A DNA stretch of 64,000 nucleotides from Aquimarina sp. Aq107 (GCF_943733665.1 NZ_OX030782.1:950001-1014000); one strand, 5' to 3'. Shown: positions 43,973-53,172, counted from the stretch's first letter. Program-made: numbers and translations. Notes: a model not told the origin generated them from the sequence alone.

Positions 43973-45182
43973 TATTGTACAGTGGGTATTGTTCTTAATT
44001 TGTTTACAAACTTATGCCCAAATTGATAAGTATACCTACAAAAAAGAATTATTGAACGTGTCTGATGATTGGCACACTATTGTATTGCCAGATGAGATTT
44101 TTAAAAATGTATCTTCTGATCTTTCAGATATAAGAATTTATGGTATTACTAAGGAAAATGATACTGTAGAGGCGCCATATCTTTTAGAACAAAAGAAGCC
44201 TAAAATATCAAGTAAAAATGTCGGATTTAAATATGTTAATAAATCTACTACAGATAAAGGTTCATTTATCACTTTTAAAGTTACGTTAGATGCTATAATT
44301 AATCAAGTTCAGTTATCTTTTGAACAAGACAATTTTGATAGGTTAATAAAAGTAGAAGGGAGTCAAAACCTAAAAGATTGGTATACTATTATAGATGATT
44401 ATCGTGTGTTGTCTGTTAACAATGAATTGACGAAGTATTCATTTACAACCCTAAAGTTCCCTGATTCTAAGTATACATATTATAGAGTTTTTGTTAAAGG
44501 TAAAGATGCACCTGATGTAAAAAAGGCTGAGATTACCTTAAAAGAAAAACAAGAAGGTAGTTACAAGAAATTTACTGTTAAGACAACGGAAATTATAGAA
44601 CAAAATAAAAATACAATAATTACTATTGATTTAGGAATGCCTGTTCCTGTAAGTCATATAAAAATTAAGACTAAGAATACTTTCGATTATTACAGGCCTT
44701 TTCGAGTGAAATATCTTAGAGATAGTATCCAGAGAGAAAGCGGATGGAAATATGATTATCAAAATATTACCTCAGGAGTTCTAAATTCTATCGAAGAAAA
44801 TGAATTTAACTTTTATAGTACAATTACTAATAAGATAAGAATAATTGTCAATAATCAGGATAATGAACCATTAGATATTGATGAGGTTGTAGTTAAAGGA
44901 TTTGATTATGAGTTGATTACTAGATTTAGTGCCTCTGCTAATTATTTTCTGACTTATGGTAATGAAGATGTGAATAAACCATCCTATGATCTTCAGTACA
45001 TGAAAGAAAGAGTTCCAGAAAAATTAGTAAAAATTCAATTAGGGCCAGAACAAATAATTCCTAAAAACCAAGAGAGAACCGTGGAACCACTCTTTAAAAA
45101 TAAAGTTTGGTTGTGGGCTATAATGTTTGTTGTTATTGCGTTGTTGGGAGGGTTTACATTGATGATGATGAAAAAAAAGTAA
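43956..45182 (+). CDS. DUF3999-like membrane-anchored periplasmic protein
   Basis: 408 residues. Signal peptide 1-22 (ending LQTYAQ), a long periplasmic beta-rich region with DDWHTIVLPDEIFKNVSSDL and RIYGITKENDTVEAPY at the start and a discoidin-like middle (KVEGSQNLKDWYTI), and a C-terminal membrane helix (about 385-405) with a KKK end. This fits DUF3999, the usual neighbour of DUF2339. The frame is open upstream to 43881, but ATG 43956 gives the signal peptide; it overlaps the DUF2339 gene by 17 bp, indicating coupling. Confidence 0.8.
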   Translation: MRLKINIVQWVLFLICLQTYAQIDKYTYKKELLNVSDDWHTIVLPDEIFKNVSSDLSDIRIYGITKENDTVEAPYLLEQKKPKISSKNVGFKYVNKSTTDKGSFITFKVTLDAIINQVQLSFEQDNFDRLIKVEGSQNLKDWYTIIDDYRVLSVNNELTKYSFTTLKFPDSKYTYYRVFVKGKDAPDVKKAEITLKEKQEGSYKKFTVKTTEIIEQNKNTIITIDLGMPVPVSHIKIKTKNTFDYYRPFRVKYLRDSIQRESGWKYDYQNITSGVLNSIEENEFNFYSTITNKIRIIVNNQDNEPLDIDEVVVKGFDYELITRFSASANYFLTYGNEDVNKPSYDLQYMKERVPEKLVKIQLGPEQIIPKNQERTVEPLFKNKVWLWAIMFVVIALLGGFTLMMMKKK

Positions 45183-45258
45183 TTTTTTTCAAAAAGGCTG
45201 TCCAAATATTCTTAATCACTTCGTCATAGAATCATATAAACCATAAATAAATAATAGT

Positions 45259-45606
45259 ATGAAACAATTTATGTTCCTTTTTAAAGGTGGAGACGACGTT
45301 TGGGATGCAAAATCCGAAGAAGAACAAAATGCACACATGGAAAAGTGGATGCAATGGATTGGAAAAATGGCAGAAGAAGAAAAATATGTTGGAGGAGAAC
45401 GCCTTTATCCGGCTGTAAAAACAATTCATCCTGGAGGCACAAAAGTAACTGACAGGTCTTTTGCTGAGGCTAAAGAATTAGTCGGAGGTTACATTACCGT
45501 ATTAGCTGAAACATTAGATGAAGCTACAGAAATGGCAAAAGGTTGTCCGGGACTGCAGTGGGAGTCATCTGTAGAAGTTAGAGAAGTTTGGCCAGAAGAT
45601 GTTTAA
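45259..45606 (+). CDS. YCII-family protein (first of a tandem pair)
   Basis: 115 residues. YCII/DGPF domain: MKQFMFLFKGG, HMEKWMQWIGKM, and VTDRSFAEAKELVGGYITV, where the family's DGPF reads DRSF. The fold resembles ferredoxin-like ABM/muconolactone isomerase proteins, and function is unknown. It is 15 bp before a paralogue of identical length and 22 bp beyond that an ECF sigma gene; DGPF/YCII proteins are known partners of ECF42-type sigma factors. Confidence 0.92.
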   Translation: MKQFMFLFKGGDDVWDAKSEEEQNAHMEKWMQWIGKMAEEEKYVGGERLYPAVKTIHPGGTKVTDRSFAEAKELVGGYITVLAETLDEATEMAKGCPGLQWESSVEVREVWPEDV

Positions 45607-45621
45607 TTTAAATGATAAAAG

Positions 45622-45969
45622 ATGAAAGAGTTTTTGATGCTAATTAGAGGAGGGCAAGAAAAATATAGTACAGCATCTCCTAATGAAATGCAAAAGCACT
45701 TGGAACACTGGCAAGAATGGATGGGTGGATTAACTAAAGAAGAAAGATTGTTAGGAGGGCAGCCTTTAATAAAGGAAGGTAATACATTGTTAGAAAGAGG
45801 TAAGAAAGTCATAGATAGACCATTTGCAGAAGGAAAAGAGTTAGTTGGAGGATATCTTCTGATTAAAGCGGATTCTTTAGATCAGGCAACTACGATAGCT
45901 AAAGGTTGTCCAAGCTTTGAATATGATTGCAGTGTAGAAATTCGCGAAATCGCTCCATTAGCGCAATAA
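45622..45969 (+). CDS. YCII-family protein (second of a tandem pair)
   Basis: 115 residues, paralogue of the preceding gene: MKEFLMLIRGG, HLEHWQEWMGGL, VIDRPFAEGKELVGGY (DGPF variant DRPF) and AKGCPSFEYDCSVEIREI. The two differ at most positions outside these motifs, so the duplication is old. It lies 6 bp before the start of the sigma factor, implying one transcript. Role unknown; possibly a sensor or client of the sigma factor. Confidence 0.92.
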   Translation: MKEFLMLIRGGQEKYSTASPNEMQKHLEHWQEWMGGLTKEERLLGGQPLIKEGNTLLERGKKVIDRPFAEGKELVGGYLLIKADSLDQATTIAKGCPSFEYDCSVEIREIAPLAQ

Positions 45970-45975
45970 TATATA

Positions 45976-47253
45976 TTGGAGTCAGAAGATCACATAGATA
46001 ATACGTTAAACCATCTTTTTAGACAAGAATCTGGGAAGATGGTTGCTGTTTTAATCAAAATTTTCGGGACTGAGAATATTGAAATGGCAGAGGATGTAGT
46101 GCAAGATGCATTAGTAAGCGCTCTAGAAACTTGGAAATATAGAGGAGTACCTGATAATCCCAAAGCTTGGTTGTATAGGACTGCAAGAAATAAAGCAATT
46201 GATATTTTAAGAAAGAAAAAACATAGCAAAACTATAGACTTTTCGGATCCCGAACGTAAGTTGTTGACTTCAGAATATACATTAACAAGTACGATGGATA
46301 ATTTTTGGAAAGAACAGTATATACAAGACGATTTTTTAGCAATGATGTATGCTTGTTGTCATCCAGAGATCTCTCCAGAAAATCAAATAACCTTTATTTT
46401 AAAATCTCTTTGTGGGTTCAGTACTAAGGAAGTTGCAAGATCTTTTCTAACATCAGAAGATACTATTTCTAAAAGATTATATAGAACTAAAGAATACTTT
46501 AGAAAACAAAAAATAAGACCCGAAATACCATTGCCTGACGAGATTGCTGATAAGACTAAAACTGTTTTAAGTGCGATATATTTAATGTTTAATGAAGGAT
46601 ATAATGCTACTCACGATGATAATTTGGTCAGAAAAGATGTTATTTCTCAAGCGATGTGGTTATGTAAGTGTTTATTAGATAATGAGCGAACACAATTATC
46701 AGAAGTATATGCGTTGATGGCGTTAATGTTATTTCATACTGCTCGTGTGGATAGTCGTATTAGTGATTACGGAGAATTGATCCTTTTATCGGATCAAGAT
46801 AGAAATTTATGGAATAAAGAATTAATTTCTCAAGGAAATAAGTATTTAAATCAATCAGCCTTTGGAGAATCTTTATCTACCTATCATCTCGAAGCTGCTA
46901 TTGCTTATCAACATTGTATTTCTGAAAGCTATTCAAAAACCGATTGGAAGGAAATATTAATATATTACGATTTACTTTTAAAAATAGATAACGACCCAAT
47001 TGTTTTTTTAAATAGATGTTTAGTTGTTTTGGAGCTTTTTGGGGCTGAAGAAGCACTAAAAACCATTAATAAAATAAAAAACGATAAAGTGATAAGTGGT
47101 TATTATCTATATTACGCAATTTTGGGTGAAATTCATGAGCGACTAATAAAACCGAATAGGGCTGTGGATTATTATCAAAAAGCAATACAACTTACACAGT
47201 CGCAACCGGAACAACATTTGCTTAAACGAAAAATATCAAGGATCCTTAACTAG
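45976..47253 (+). CDS. ECF42-like RNA polymerase sigma factor with C-terminal extension
   Basis: 425 residues. Sigma region 2 is at about 20-90 (LAEDVVQD-type MAEDVVQDALVSALETWK, NPKAWLYRTARNKAIDILR); region 4 is at about 120-180 (LCGFSTKEVARSFLTSEDTI). A long C-terminal extension (190-425, DUF6596/TPR-like: ALMLFHTARVDSR, HLEAAIAYQHCISES) replaces a separate anti-sigma factor. This layout and the two YCII genes upstream match the ECF42 group. The start is TTG at 45976: the next ATG (46039) would remove the conserved LNHLFRQESGKM segment. No anti-sigma gene is nearby. Confidence 0.92.
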   Translation: MESEDHIDNTLNHLFRQESGKMVAVLIKIFGTENIEMAEDVVQDALVSALETWKYRGVPDNPKAWLYRTARNKAIDILRKKKHSKTIDFSDPERKLLTSEYTLTSTMDNFWKEQYIQDDFLAMMYACCHPEISPENQITFILKSLCGFSTKEVARSFLTSEDTISKRLYRTKEYFRKQKIRPEIPLPDEIADKTKTVLSAIYLMFNEGYNATHDDNLVRKDVISQAMWLCKCLLDNERTQLSEVYALMALMLFHTARVDSRISDYGELILLSDQDRNLWNKELISQGNKYLNQSAFGESLSTYHLEAAIAYQHCISESYSKTDWKEILIYYDLLLKIDNDPIVFLNRCLVVLELFGAEEALKTINKIKNDKVISGYYLYYAILGEIHERLIKPNRAVDYYQKAIQLTQSQPEQHLLKRKISRILN

Positions 47254-47278
47254 TAAATGGTATTTTATATTTATCGTA

Positions 47279-48214
47279 TTACTGACAGTTCTTCATAGAT
47301 TCATAATAAGCGCGATATTCCTCATAACTAATCTTTTTTCTACCTTTCTCTAGTACAATTGTGTTTTGATTAGAGAATTCTGCATAGAGAATGGTTTTTT
47401 TAGGAAACCCGTCTATCACTATTTCCATATAACTATTGGCGGTAATTTTGCTAGTGTCAATTTCTATTTTGAATTTGCCATCATAATCAGAAAATGCATA
47501 TGCACAAGATTCATCTGATAATTGTAGCTTCACAACTGCAATAGGAACAACAGAACCATCGGGTTTTTTTATATTGCCTTCAATAGTTTTAATACCGTTA
47601 GTATTAGTTGATGTTTCAGAAATTTGTTGTGTAATATTAGGGTCGACTTCTGTAGTGGTATTGCCAGAAAGATCTTCAATTGTCCAATTATCCAGTTTTT
47701 TTCCTTTTTTGTAAGTACCTTTTACAATTACACCTGATGCATCTTGTCTCCAATAATCACCATGCTTCTTTCCGTTTTTATAGTTGATTTTTTCTTTAGA
47801 ACCACTTTTTGTAACATTCCATAGGCCTACTTTTTCACCTTTTTCGTAATATCCTTCTTCTGTAAAAGTAAAACCATTATCAGAGTTATAGTAGTAACCA
47901 TTTCTTTCGTTGTCTTCATAGTTTTCTACTGTAGATAAATCTAGAGAACCTTTTTTTCTGAAAATCAAAAAATGCACCCATTCTCCATGTTTTTTCCCTT
48001 TTTTATATTCAATTTTATGAATACCTGTAACTTTTTTGTCCTTTAACTCTCTTACGTAGTATTTGCCATCAAGTTCATTTTCTTTATTAACCTCCAACAG
48101 TTCGTTATATTCTTCTTTACTGAGTTCTATGTATCCCCCTTCTATAGGAGTTTGCCCCTTGACTATAAATGAAAATAATAATATGAAAGTGAAGACAATG
48201 TGTGATTTTTTCAT
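47279..48214 (-). CDS. MORN/YwqK-like repeat protein with carboxypeptidase-regulatory-like domain
   Basis: 311 residues. Signal peptide 1-20 (ending FIVKGQ). Residues about 50-180 hold repeated YKKGKKHGEW-, YEKGEKVGLW-, YKNGKKHGDYW- and YKKGKKLDNW- units (MORN/YwqK type). Residues about 210-295 form a carboxypeptidase-D-like beta-sandwich: IEGNIKKPDGSVVPIAVVKL and AYAFSDYDGKFKIEI. Both parts suit surface or periplasmic binding. It is convergent with the ECF42-like gene and has no partner on its own strand. Confidence 0.82.
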   Translation of the reverse strand: MKKSHIVFTFILLFSFIVKGQTPIEGGYIELSKEEYNELLEVNKENELDGKYYVRELKDKKVTGIHKIEYKKGKKHGEWVHFLIFRKKGSLDLSTVENYEDNERNGYYYNSDNGFTFTEEGYYEKGEKVGLWNVTKSGSKEKINYKNGKKHGDYWRQDASGVIVKGTYKKGKKLDNWTIEDLSGNTTTEVDPNITQQISETSTNTNGIKTIEGNIKKPDGSVVPIAVVKLQLSDESCAYAFSDYDGKFKIEIDTSKITANSYMEIVIDGFPKKTILYAEFSNQNTIVLEKGRKKISYEEYRAYYESMKNCQ

Positions 48215-48516
48215 CCTAATTATCGATTGTATTTGTTTAATTTAATTTTCCCAAACTGTACAACTAAAGTTAAGTTATTTTTGTTGTTTTTCAAATAACA
48301 TATAGTATTCAGAGGTCGTTTGTTATTATAGATCAAAGACAATACCAATTTGTTACCTTGTTTAAATAATTTTAAAAACACAAAATATCTAGTAGTTATC
48401 TTATAACAAAGATGCTTTTTTGTAACTAAATTAATAGCTTATAAAGAATCGAAGGTATTACCGTAAATGAGATATGATTATTATTTGTAGCTTTACCAGT
48501 AATGAAGACATGCCAA
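48215..48516. other. 302-bp gap upstream of the cold-shock promoter
   Basis: Only promoter-type sequence. An exact TATTTTTG on the plus strand lies near 48276, without a gene directly downstream. On the minus strand TACAGTTTG (near 48257) has the box with one extra spacer base and could serve the MORN gene. Confidence 0.35.
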
Positions 48517-48547
48517 TTTGTTATAATTTTATCTGGCATCATCTTTG
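48517..48547 (+). promoter_or_regulatory. Promoter of the cold-shock gene
   Basis: TTTG at 48517-48520, 19 nt, then CATCTTTG at 48540-48547, one mismatch from TAnnTTTG. The leader is about 28 nt, much shorter than the long thermosensing leader of E. coli cspA. Confidence 0.65.
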
Positions 48548-48580
48548 TAAACCATTAAATAATTAATATAAATTTTTACA

Positions 48581-48772
48581 ATGAACAAAGGAACAGTAAA
48601 ATTCTTTAATGATGCCAAAGGTTTTGGTTTCATCACTGAAGAAGGTTCGAACAAAGAACATTTTGTACACATTTCAGGATTAGTAGATGAAATTCGTGAA
48701 GGTGATGTCGTAGAGTTTGATCTACAAGAAGGAAAAAAGGGGTTAAACGCAGTAAATGTAAAAGTAATTTAA
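48581..48772 (+). CDS. Cold-shock domain protein
   Basis: 63 residues, a single cold-shock (CSD/OB-fold) domain that binds single-stranded RNA or DNA. RNP1 is KGFGFI (13-18) and RNP2 is HFVHIS (27-32). It begins MNKGTVKFFNDAKGFGFI, the standard form. It has its own promoter and a strong terminator, and a short leader, so classic cspA-type leader control is not expected. Confidence 0.96.
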   Translation: MNKGTVKFFNDAKGFGFITEEGSNKEHFVHISGLVDEIREGDVVEFDLQEGKKGLNAVNVKVI

Positions 48773-48797
48773 TACATACTACATAACTTTTTTAATC

Positions 48798-48835
48798 AAT
48801 AAGCCTATCAGTTTTGATAGGCTTATTTGTTTTTA
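48798..48835 (+). terminator. Terminator of the cold-shock gene
   Basis: AATAAGCCTATCA (48798-48810) and TGATAGGCTTATT (48815-48827) form a perfect 13-bp stem with a GTTT loop, followed by TGTTTTT. Confidence 0.93.
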
Positions 48836-49240
48836 GAAGTTTAAACAATTGGTAAACGTAATCTCTTAATTATTCTAGTTTAACTAGAAAATACTAATAG
48901 ATCGTTTTTATATCTTCACTTTCTTATCTCCTTATAGCGTATCCACAAGAAGACGGTAAGTCTTTTATAAAATTCATCATAAGCTTAAAATTCAATCTAA
49001 AGTGTGTTTGTAAAAATCTCATAGTCTTTTCCCTTTTTATAATATAACGCTCATTAGAAGAAGATACCCTACCACTGTTATATTCTTTTTATATAATATT
49101 TTGAATGAAGTATAAAAAAGAATAAAAGCCTATGTTGTACTCTATAAGATGTAAATCACGCTAAAAAAACAAAGTTTTTTAATTAGGTGTAACAATTAAT
49201 GATCAAGTGCATCAAAGAAGAAATCAAAAAATAAAACTTT
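48836..49240. other. 405-bp AT-rich gap
   Basis: No coding frame or inverted repeat of note. It should hold the promoter of the hydrolase/sigma/membrane trio, but no exact TAnnTTTG box is seen; an ECF-type promoter is possible if the sigma factor autoregulates. Confidence 0.35.
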
Positions 49241-50080
49241 ATGAAAAATTTGAAAATTACATTTGCTTTCTTCTTGTTAATTAATCTTGCATTTAGTCAA
49301 GCTCCAGCAGTTACAATAAACGTATCAGGAAATGGAACCCCAGTTATATTTTTGCCTGGTTTTACTACACCAGGATCAGTTTGGGATGAAACAATAACTC
49401 ATTTAAAAGGTAATTATCAAAATCATGTAGTATCCTATGCGGGATTTGATGGTAATACACCTATCGCTATGCCTTGGTACGATACTATAAAAAAAGAATT
49501 GATTACGTATGTTAAAGAAAATAAGTTGACAGATGTAATTATTATTGGTCATAGTATGGGAGGTAATTTAGCAATTGATATTGCGGCCTCTTTACCTAAT
49601 TACATAAAAGATTTAATTCTGGTGGATTCAATACCTTGTATGCGCGAATTAATGATGCCTGGAGTATCAGAAACCCAAATCCAATACGATAGTCCTTATA
49701 ATAAACAAATGTTATCTATGGATGAAGAACAGTTTACTCAAACAGCTCTGATGATGGCACAAAAGATGACTAATAAAAAGGAGAAAGTGAATACCTTGCT
49801 AAATTGGATACAAATAGCAGATCGAGAGACATATGTATATGGTTATACAGATTTATTAAAATTAGACCTGAGAAAAGTATTGGGTAAAATAACTGCAAAA
49901 ACTCTAATTATTGGAGCTGCTTTTCCAACGATCGAAACAGCAAAAGCAAATTACGAGAAACAATACGCAAGCTTATCTAATAAACATATAGAGATGATAC
50001 CCGACAGTAAGCATTTTATTATGTTTGATCAACCAGAATTGCTTTATGAAGAGATAAATAATTTCTTAACTAATGAGTAA
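49241..50080 (+). CDS. Exported alpha/beta hydrolase
   Basis: 279 residues. Signal peptide 1-20 (ending LAFSQ). Typical single-domain hydrolase: VIFLPGFTTPGSVWDE (oxyanion loop), nucleophile Ser105 in GHSMGG, cap-like region, and the catalytic His in PDSKHFIMFDQP near 264. It overlaps the downstream ECF sigma gene by 8 bp, so synthesis is coupled. The substrate is unknown; periplasmic esterase or lactonase activity is likely. It is unusual for a hydrolase to be the first gene of a sigma operon. Confidence 0.88.
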   Translation: MKNLKITFAFFLLINLAFSQAPAVTINVSGNGTPVIFLPGFTTPGSVWDETITHLKGNYQNHVVSYAGFDGNTPIAMPWYDTIKKELITYVKENKLTDVIIIGHSMGGNLAIDIAASLPNYIKDLILVDSIPCMRELMMPGVSETQIQYDSPYNKQMLSMDEEQFTQTALMMAQKMTNKKEKVNTLLNWIQIADRETYVYGYTDLLKLDLRKVLGKITAKTLIIGAAFPTIETAKANYEKQYASLSNKHIEMIPDSKHFIMFDQPELLYEEINNFLTNE

Positions 50081-50567
50081 AGAGAAGCTACAACTTTTTG
50101 AGACAATATATGATGATTGTTACCCAATGGTATTGCAGATGTGCTTGGGATATATGAAAGGAGACGAGAGTTTAGCTTATGATTTAACCCAAGAAGTATT
50201 TATTAATATTTGGAATGCAATGGATAAGTTTAAAGGTAAATCTACTCATAAAACTTGGGTGTATAGAATTACCGTTAATTCTTGTCTTCAACACATTAGA
50301 AAAGAAAAAAATAAAAAACAAGTGCCTATTGATTCGGTAGTGCATATGATTGAAGATGATAATCAAGAGGTTAACGTAGGAGAAAATAAGAATTTATATA
50401 TCGCAATAGGTAAGCTAGAAGAGATAGATCGTTTGCTAATCATGATGGTTTTAGAAGGTCAGGATTATGATGATATTTCTGAAATAATGGGAATAAAACC
50501 AACCAATGTAAGAGTTAAGATCCATAGGATAAAGAAGAGACTAAAAAAAATATTAGATCATGAATAA
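50073..50567 (+). CDS. ECF-type RNA polymerase sigma factor
   Basis: 164 residues, a minimal ECF sigma. Region 2 (about 25-80): LAYDLTQEVFINIWNAMDKF and KTWVYRITVNSCLQHIRKEK. Region 4 (about 105-160): EEIDRLLIMMVLEGQDYDDI and MGIKPTNVRVKIHRIKKRLK. Its start overlaps the hydrolase stop by 8 bp and its end overlaps the next membrane-protein gene by 8 bp, so all three are one tightly coupled unit. Confidence 0.93.
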   Translation: MSKEKLQLFETIYDDCYPMVLQMCLGYMKGDESLAYDLTQEVFINIWNAMDKFKGKSTHKTWVYRITVNSCLQHIRKEKNKKQVPIDSVVHMIEDDNQEVNVGENKNLYIAIGKLEEIDRLLIMMVLEGQDYDDISEIMGIKPTNVRVKIHRIKKRLKKILDHE

Positions 50568-51162
50568 TGAATTTGAAGCATTGCAGAGTCAATGGAAAGA
50601 AAATAAGAATAGTATTAAACGTAATTCACCGGATTCAGATGAGATGTTTTCTGTGATAAAGAAAAAGAAAAGTTGGAGTACTCGTTTTCATTATGGAAAT
50701 ATTGTTGTACTATCATTGGTTTTGATAGGTATAGCTTCTTTCTTCTATTTTGTAGCTCCAGTTCAAGAACTGTTGAGTAGAATAGGTGTAGGGTGTATGA
50801 TTGGCGGTTTGTTCTTAAGAATATTGATAGAAATTATAAGTGTATCTAAAGCAAAAAAGATCAAGATGACGGATAATGCTTTACAAACTACTAACGATAC
50901 GATTGCATTTTATAACTTTAGAAAAAAGATTCACGGACCTATAACTATCGGAATTATAGTGTTATATACAGTTGGTTTCTATGTGATTACTCCAGAGTTT
51001 AGTTTGTATTTTAAAACATGGCAGATGATCTTGATTGATGTATCTTATATTGTTGGTGCGATCATACCTTATTTGGCTGTTAGAAAAAATATCAAAAAAG
51101 AGATACGTATTTTATTAGAAATTATTGAGTTAAAGAGAACAATAACAACTGAAGTTAAATAA
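50560..51162 (+). CDS. Putative membrane anti-sigma partner (uncharacterised)
   Basis: 200 residues, family not recognised. A soluble N-terminal tail of about 45 residues (FEALQSQWKENKNSIKR) is followed by four membrane helices (about 48-67, 75-92, 123-141, 150-168) and a basic C-terminal helix. The short helical N-terminal tail plus membrane anchor, and the 8-bp overlap with the sigma gene, suggest an anti-sigma role. No zinc-binding anti-sigma motif (HxxxCxxC) is present. Confidence 0.65.
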   Translation: MNNEFEALQSQWKENKNSIKRNSPDSDEMFSVIKKKKSWSTRFHYGNIVVLSLVLIGIASFFYFVAPVQELLSRIGVGCMIGGLFLRILIEIISVSKAKKIKMTDNALQTTNDTIAFYNFRKKIHGPITIGIIVLYTVGFYVITPEFSLYFKTWQMILIDVSYIVGAIIPYLAVRKNIKKEIRILLEIIELKRTITTEVK

Positions 51163-51175
51163 TATATTAGAGAAA

Positions 51176-52258
51176 TTAATTTATAATATAGATAAGTCGA
51201 CCATCCATATGGTCGGCTACTTTCCCGTAGGCGATTAAAGATGCACCTATGGTCCAGCGCTTTGATTTTCCCATGCTATACCAAAAAGAATATCGTTGAT
51301 ATAACCAATTTGGCTGAATGTTTCTAGGGCGAGTTATATAAAATCCAAACTGCTGTAAGAAATAAAAATCTCCTATGGAGAATTGGTGTCCAGCTGTTAT
51401 TGACGATGAAAATGCAGAATCATTAATGCCTTGTTGTTGTGCAATCTCTAGATCAGAAAAATCATACCATAACTCTATGCCAGCATTTAACCCATTAATT
51501 CCAGATATTGGTTGTAGAATTCCTCCCATGATCCCAATTAAAAGATGATTCGAAGCCTCTGCTTCTCTATCAGAAGATCTTAAACTCACAAATGAACCTA
51601 AGTAATAATCGATAGATGTTTCATAAGATTTTAAGGATTTTGGTTTTTTCTTTAATTGGGTGTTATTAATGATTTTATCAACACCTATGGAAAAAGTTGG
51701 AAAATTCATTCCTTTATTTGGCTGCTTTTGACCTCCATTAGAGATGTGATTATAATTTGCAGATAGATTGATTGCATAATTATCGTTAATATGATAATTG
51801 AGATTTAGAGATAATGCTAGGTAAAAACTAAAATGAGTACTAAATAATAGGTTTTCGGGGTTTGTTTCTTGATCAAATATTTGATCAAGATATGTTACCC
51901 CAACAGATCCTCTTAGCGAAAATTTTAAAGGTCCTTTATAGGTAAAATAAGGTTCTACAAAGTATATTAGATTGTATGAGTTACCCAGAATATTTGGATT
52001 GGCATAGTTAAAATAGGCAAATGAAAAACCACTTCTTCCGTAACAGAAACAGGTTTTCCAGGCTTTATCACTGGTTTTTAACCAACTATATTCTAATTGT
52101 AATCCATAAGGATTTGTTTGCGAAATCGGTTTTAATTCTGGCGAATGTGCGATGATAAAACCGTAATGAGATTTTGCCCCAATAAAAGTAGGATTCACTT
52201 GGGCTCCTATCGAGGTATAGATCAATGTACTGAATAAGATTAATGTAATCTTTTTCAT
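51176..52258 (-). CDS. PagL-like lipid A deacylase (acyloxyacyl hydrolase)
   Basis: 360 residues. Signal peptide 1-19. Outer-membrane beta-barrel strands throughout. The PagL catalytic pair appears as NHISN with His171 and Ser173, followed by GGQ. The barrel is longer than PagL (about 150 residues), as in Bacteroidetes acyloxyacyl hydrolases. It should remove an acyl chain from lipid A in the outer membrane. It is convergent with the sigma/membrane trio (13-bp gap). Confidence 0.88.
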   Translation of the reverse strand: MKKITLILFSTLIYTSIGAQVNPTFIGAKSHYGFIIAHSPELKPISQTNPYGLQLEYSWLKTSDKAWKTCFCYGRSGFSFAYFNYANPNILGNSYNLIYFVEPYFTYKGPLKFSLRGSVGVTYLDQIFDQETNPENLLFSTHFSFYLALSLNLNYHINDNYAINLSANYNHISNGGQKQPNKGMNFPTFSIGVDKIINNTQLKKKPKSLKSYETSIDYYLGSFVSLRSSDREAEASNHLLIGIMGGILQPISGINGLNAGIELWYDFSDLEIAQQQGINDSAFSSSITAGHQFSIGDFYFLQQFGFYITRPRNIQPNWLYQRYSFWYSMGKSKRWTIGASLIAYGKVADHMDGRLIYIIN

Positions 52259-52419
52259 TGTTAATCAGTGTGTTATTAAATTTACTGAAAATTATTAACG
52301 GTTTAAATTCAATTTGATACTTTATTTTAGTCTTCATAAAGAAAACCCTAGTATACTAGAAATATTATTTGCAATTATTTAGTACATTAGTAAAGAACTA
52401 TAGCATACATAACAACAAC

Positions 52420-53172
52420 TTGAAGCCAATAACGACCATCAATGATGTCATCGATTCTTTAGATGATATTATTAAAACATCACAATCTGATAATAGTCCT
52501 TTAGGATATTTTGCTGCGTTATATAAACGTGTAACTATTAAGGTAAAAGAAGGAATTGAAAATGATTTTTTTGATAACGGTCCTAGGATGGAAAAACTTG
52601 ATATTATTTTTGCTAGTAGATACTTAGATGCCTATTTTTCTTATAGAAATGATAAAGTAGTGACGACTTCTTGGAAAATAGCATTTGACTTGTCAAAAAA
52701 TTATTGGCCTATAGTATTACAACATTTATTAATAGGAATGAATGCCCATATTAACTTGGATCTAGGAATAGCAGCTGCAGAAGTTTCCAAAGGCACAAAT
52801 ATTGAAAATCTTAAAGAAGATTTTGATAAAATAAATCAAATTCTTTCATCATTAGTAATTGAAATAGAAAATGATCTAGCAAATATTTGGCCGACCCTTA
52901 AAAAAATACTCAAATTAACTCGAAACGTTGATGATTTTTTAGTTGATTTTAGTATGGAATTAGCAAGAGATGGAGCATGGGAGTTTGCTAAACAAATTGC
53001 AATCACACCAAGTGATCAATTTATAGAAGTAATTAATCAAAGAGACCTTAAAGTAGCTGATAAAGCTTCAATAATTACAAACCCAGGTTTCGTGGCTAAT
53101 ATTATCTTGGGTATTATTAGAATAGGCGAACGAGGATCTGTTTCCAATAAAATTCTATATTTAATATCCTAA
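52420..53172 (+). CDS. DUF5995-family protein
   Basis: About 250 residues. Hallmarks of DUF5995 are LGYFAALYKRVTIKVKEGI, MEKLDIIFASRYLDAYFSY and IAFDLSKNYWPIVLQHLLIG, with INLDLGIAA following. The function is unknown; the protein is all-helical. The frame is open to a TTG at 52369, but the TTG at 52420 gives MKPITTINDVIDSLDDI, which looks like a normal start; neither has an ATG. It stands alone between the PagL-like gene and the GH16 gene. Confidence 0.8.
   Translation: MKPITTINDVIDSLDDIIKTSQSDNSPLGYFAALYKRVTIKVKEGIENDFFDNGPRMEKLDIIFASRYLDAYFSYRNDKVVTTSWKIAFDLSKNYWPIVLQHLLIGMNAHINLDLGIAAAEVSKGTNIENLKEDFDKINQILSSLVIEIENDLANIWPTLKKILKLTRNVDDFLVDFSMELARDGAWEFAKQIAITPSDQFIEVINQRDLKVADKASIITNPGFVANIILGIIRIGERGSVSNKILYLIS

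Noticed and set aside
48248..48580. Long cspA-type thermosensor leader
   Set aside because: The best promoter (48517-48547) leaves a leader of only about 28 nt.
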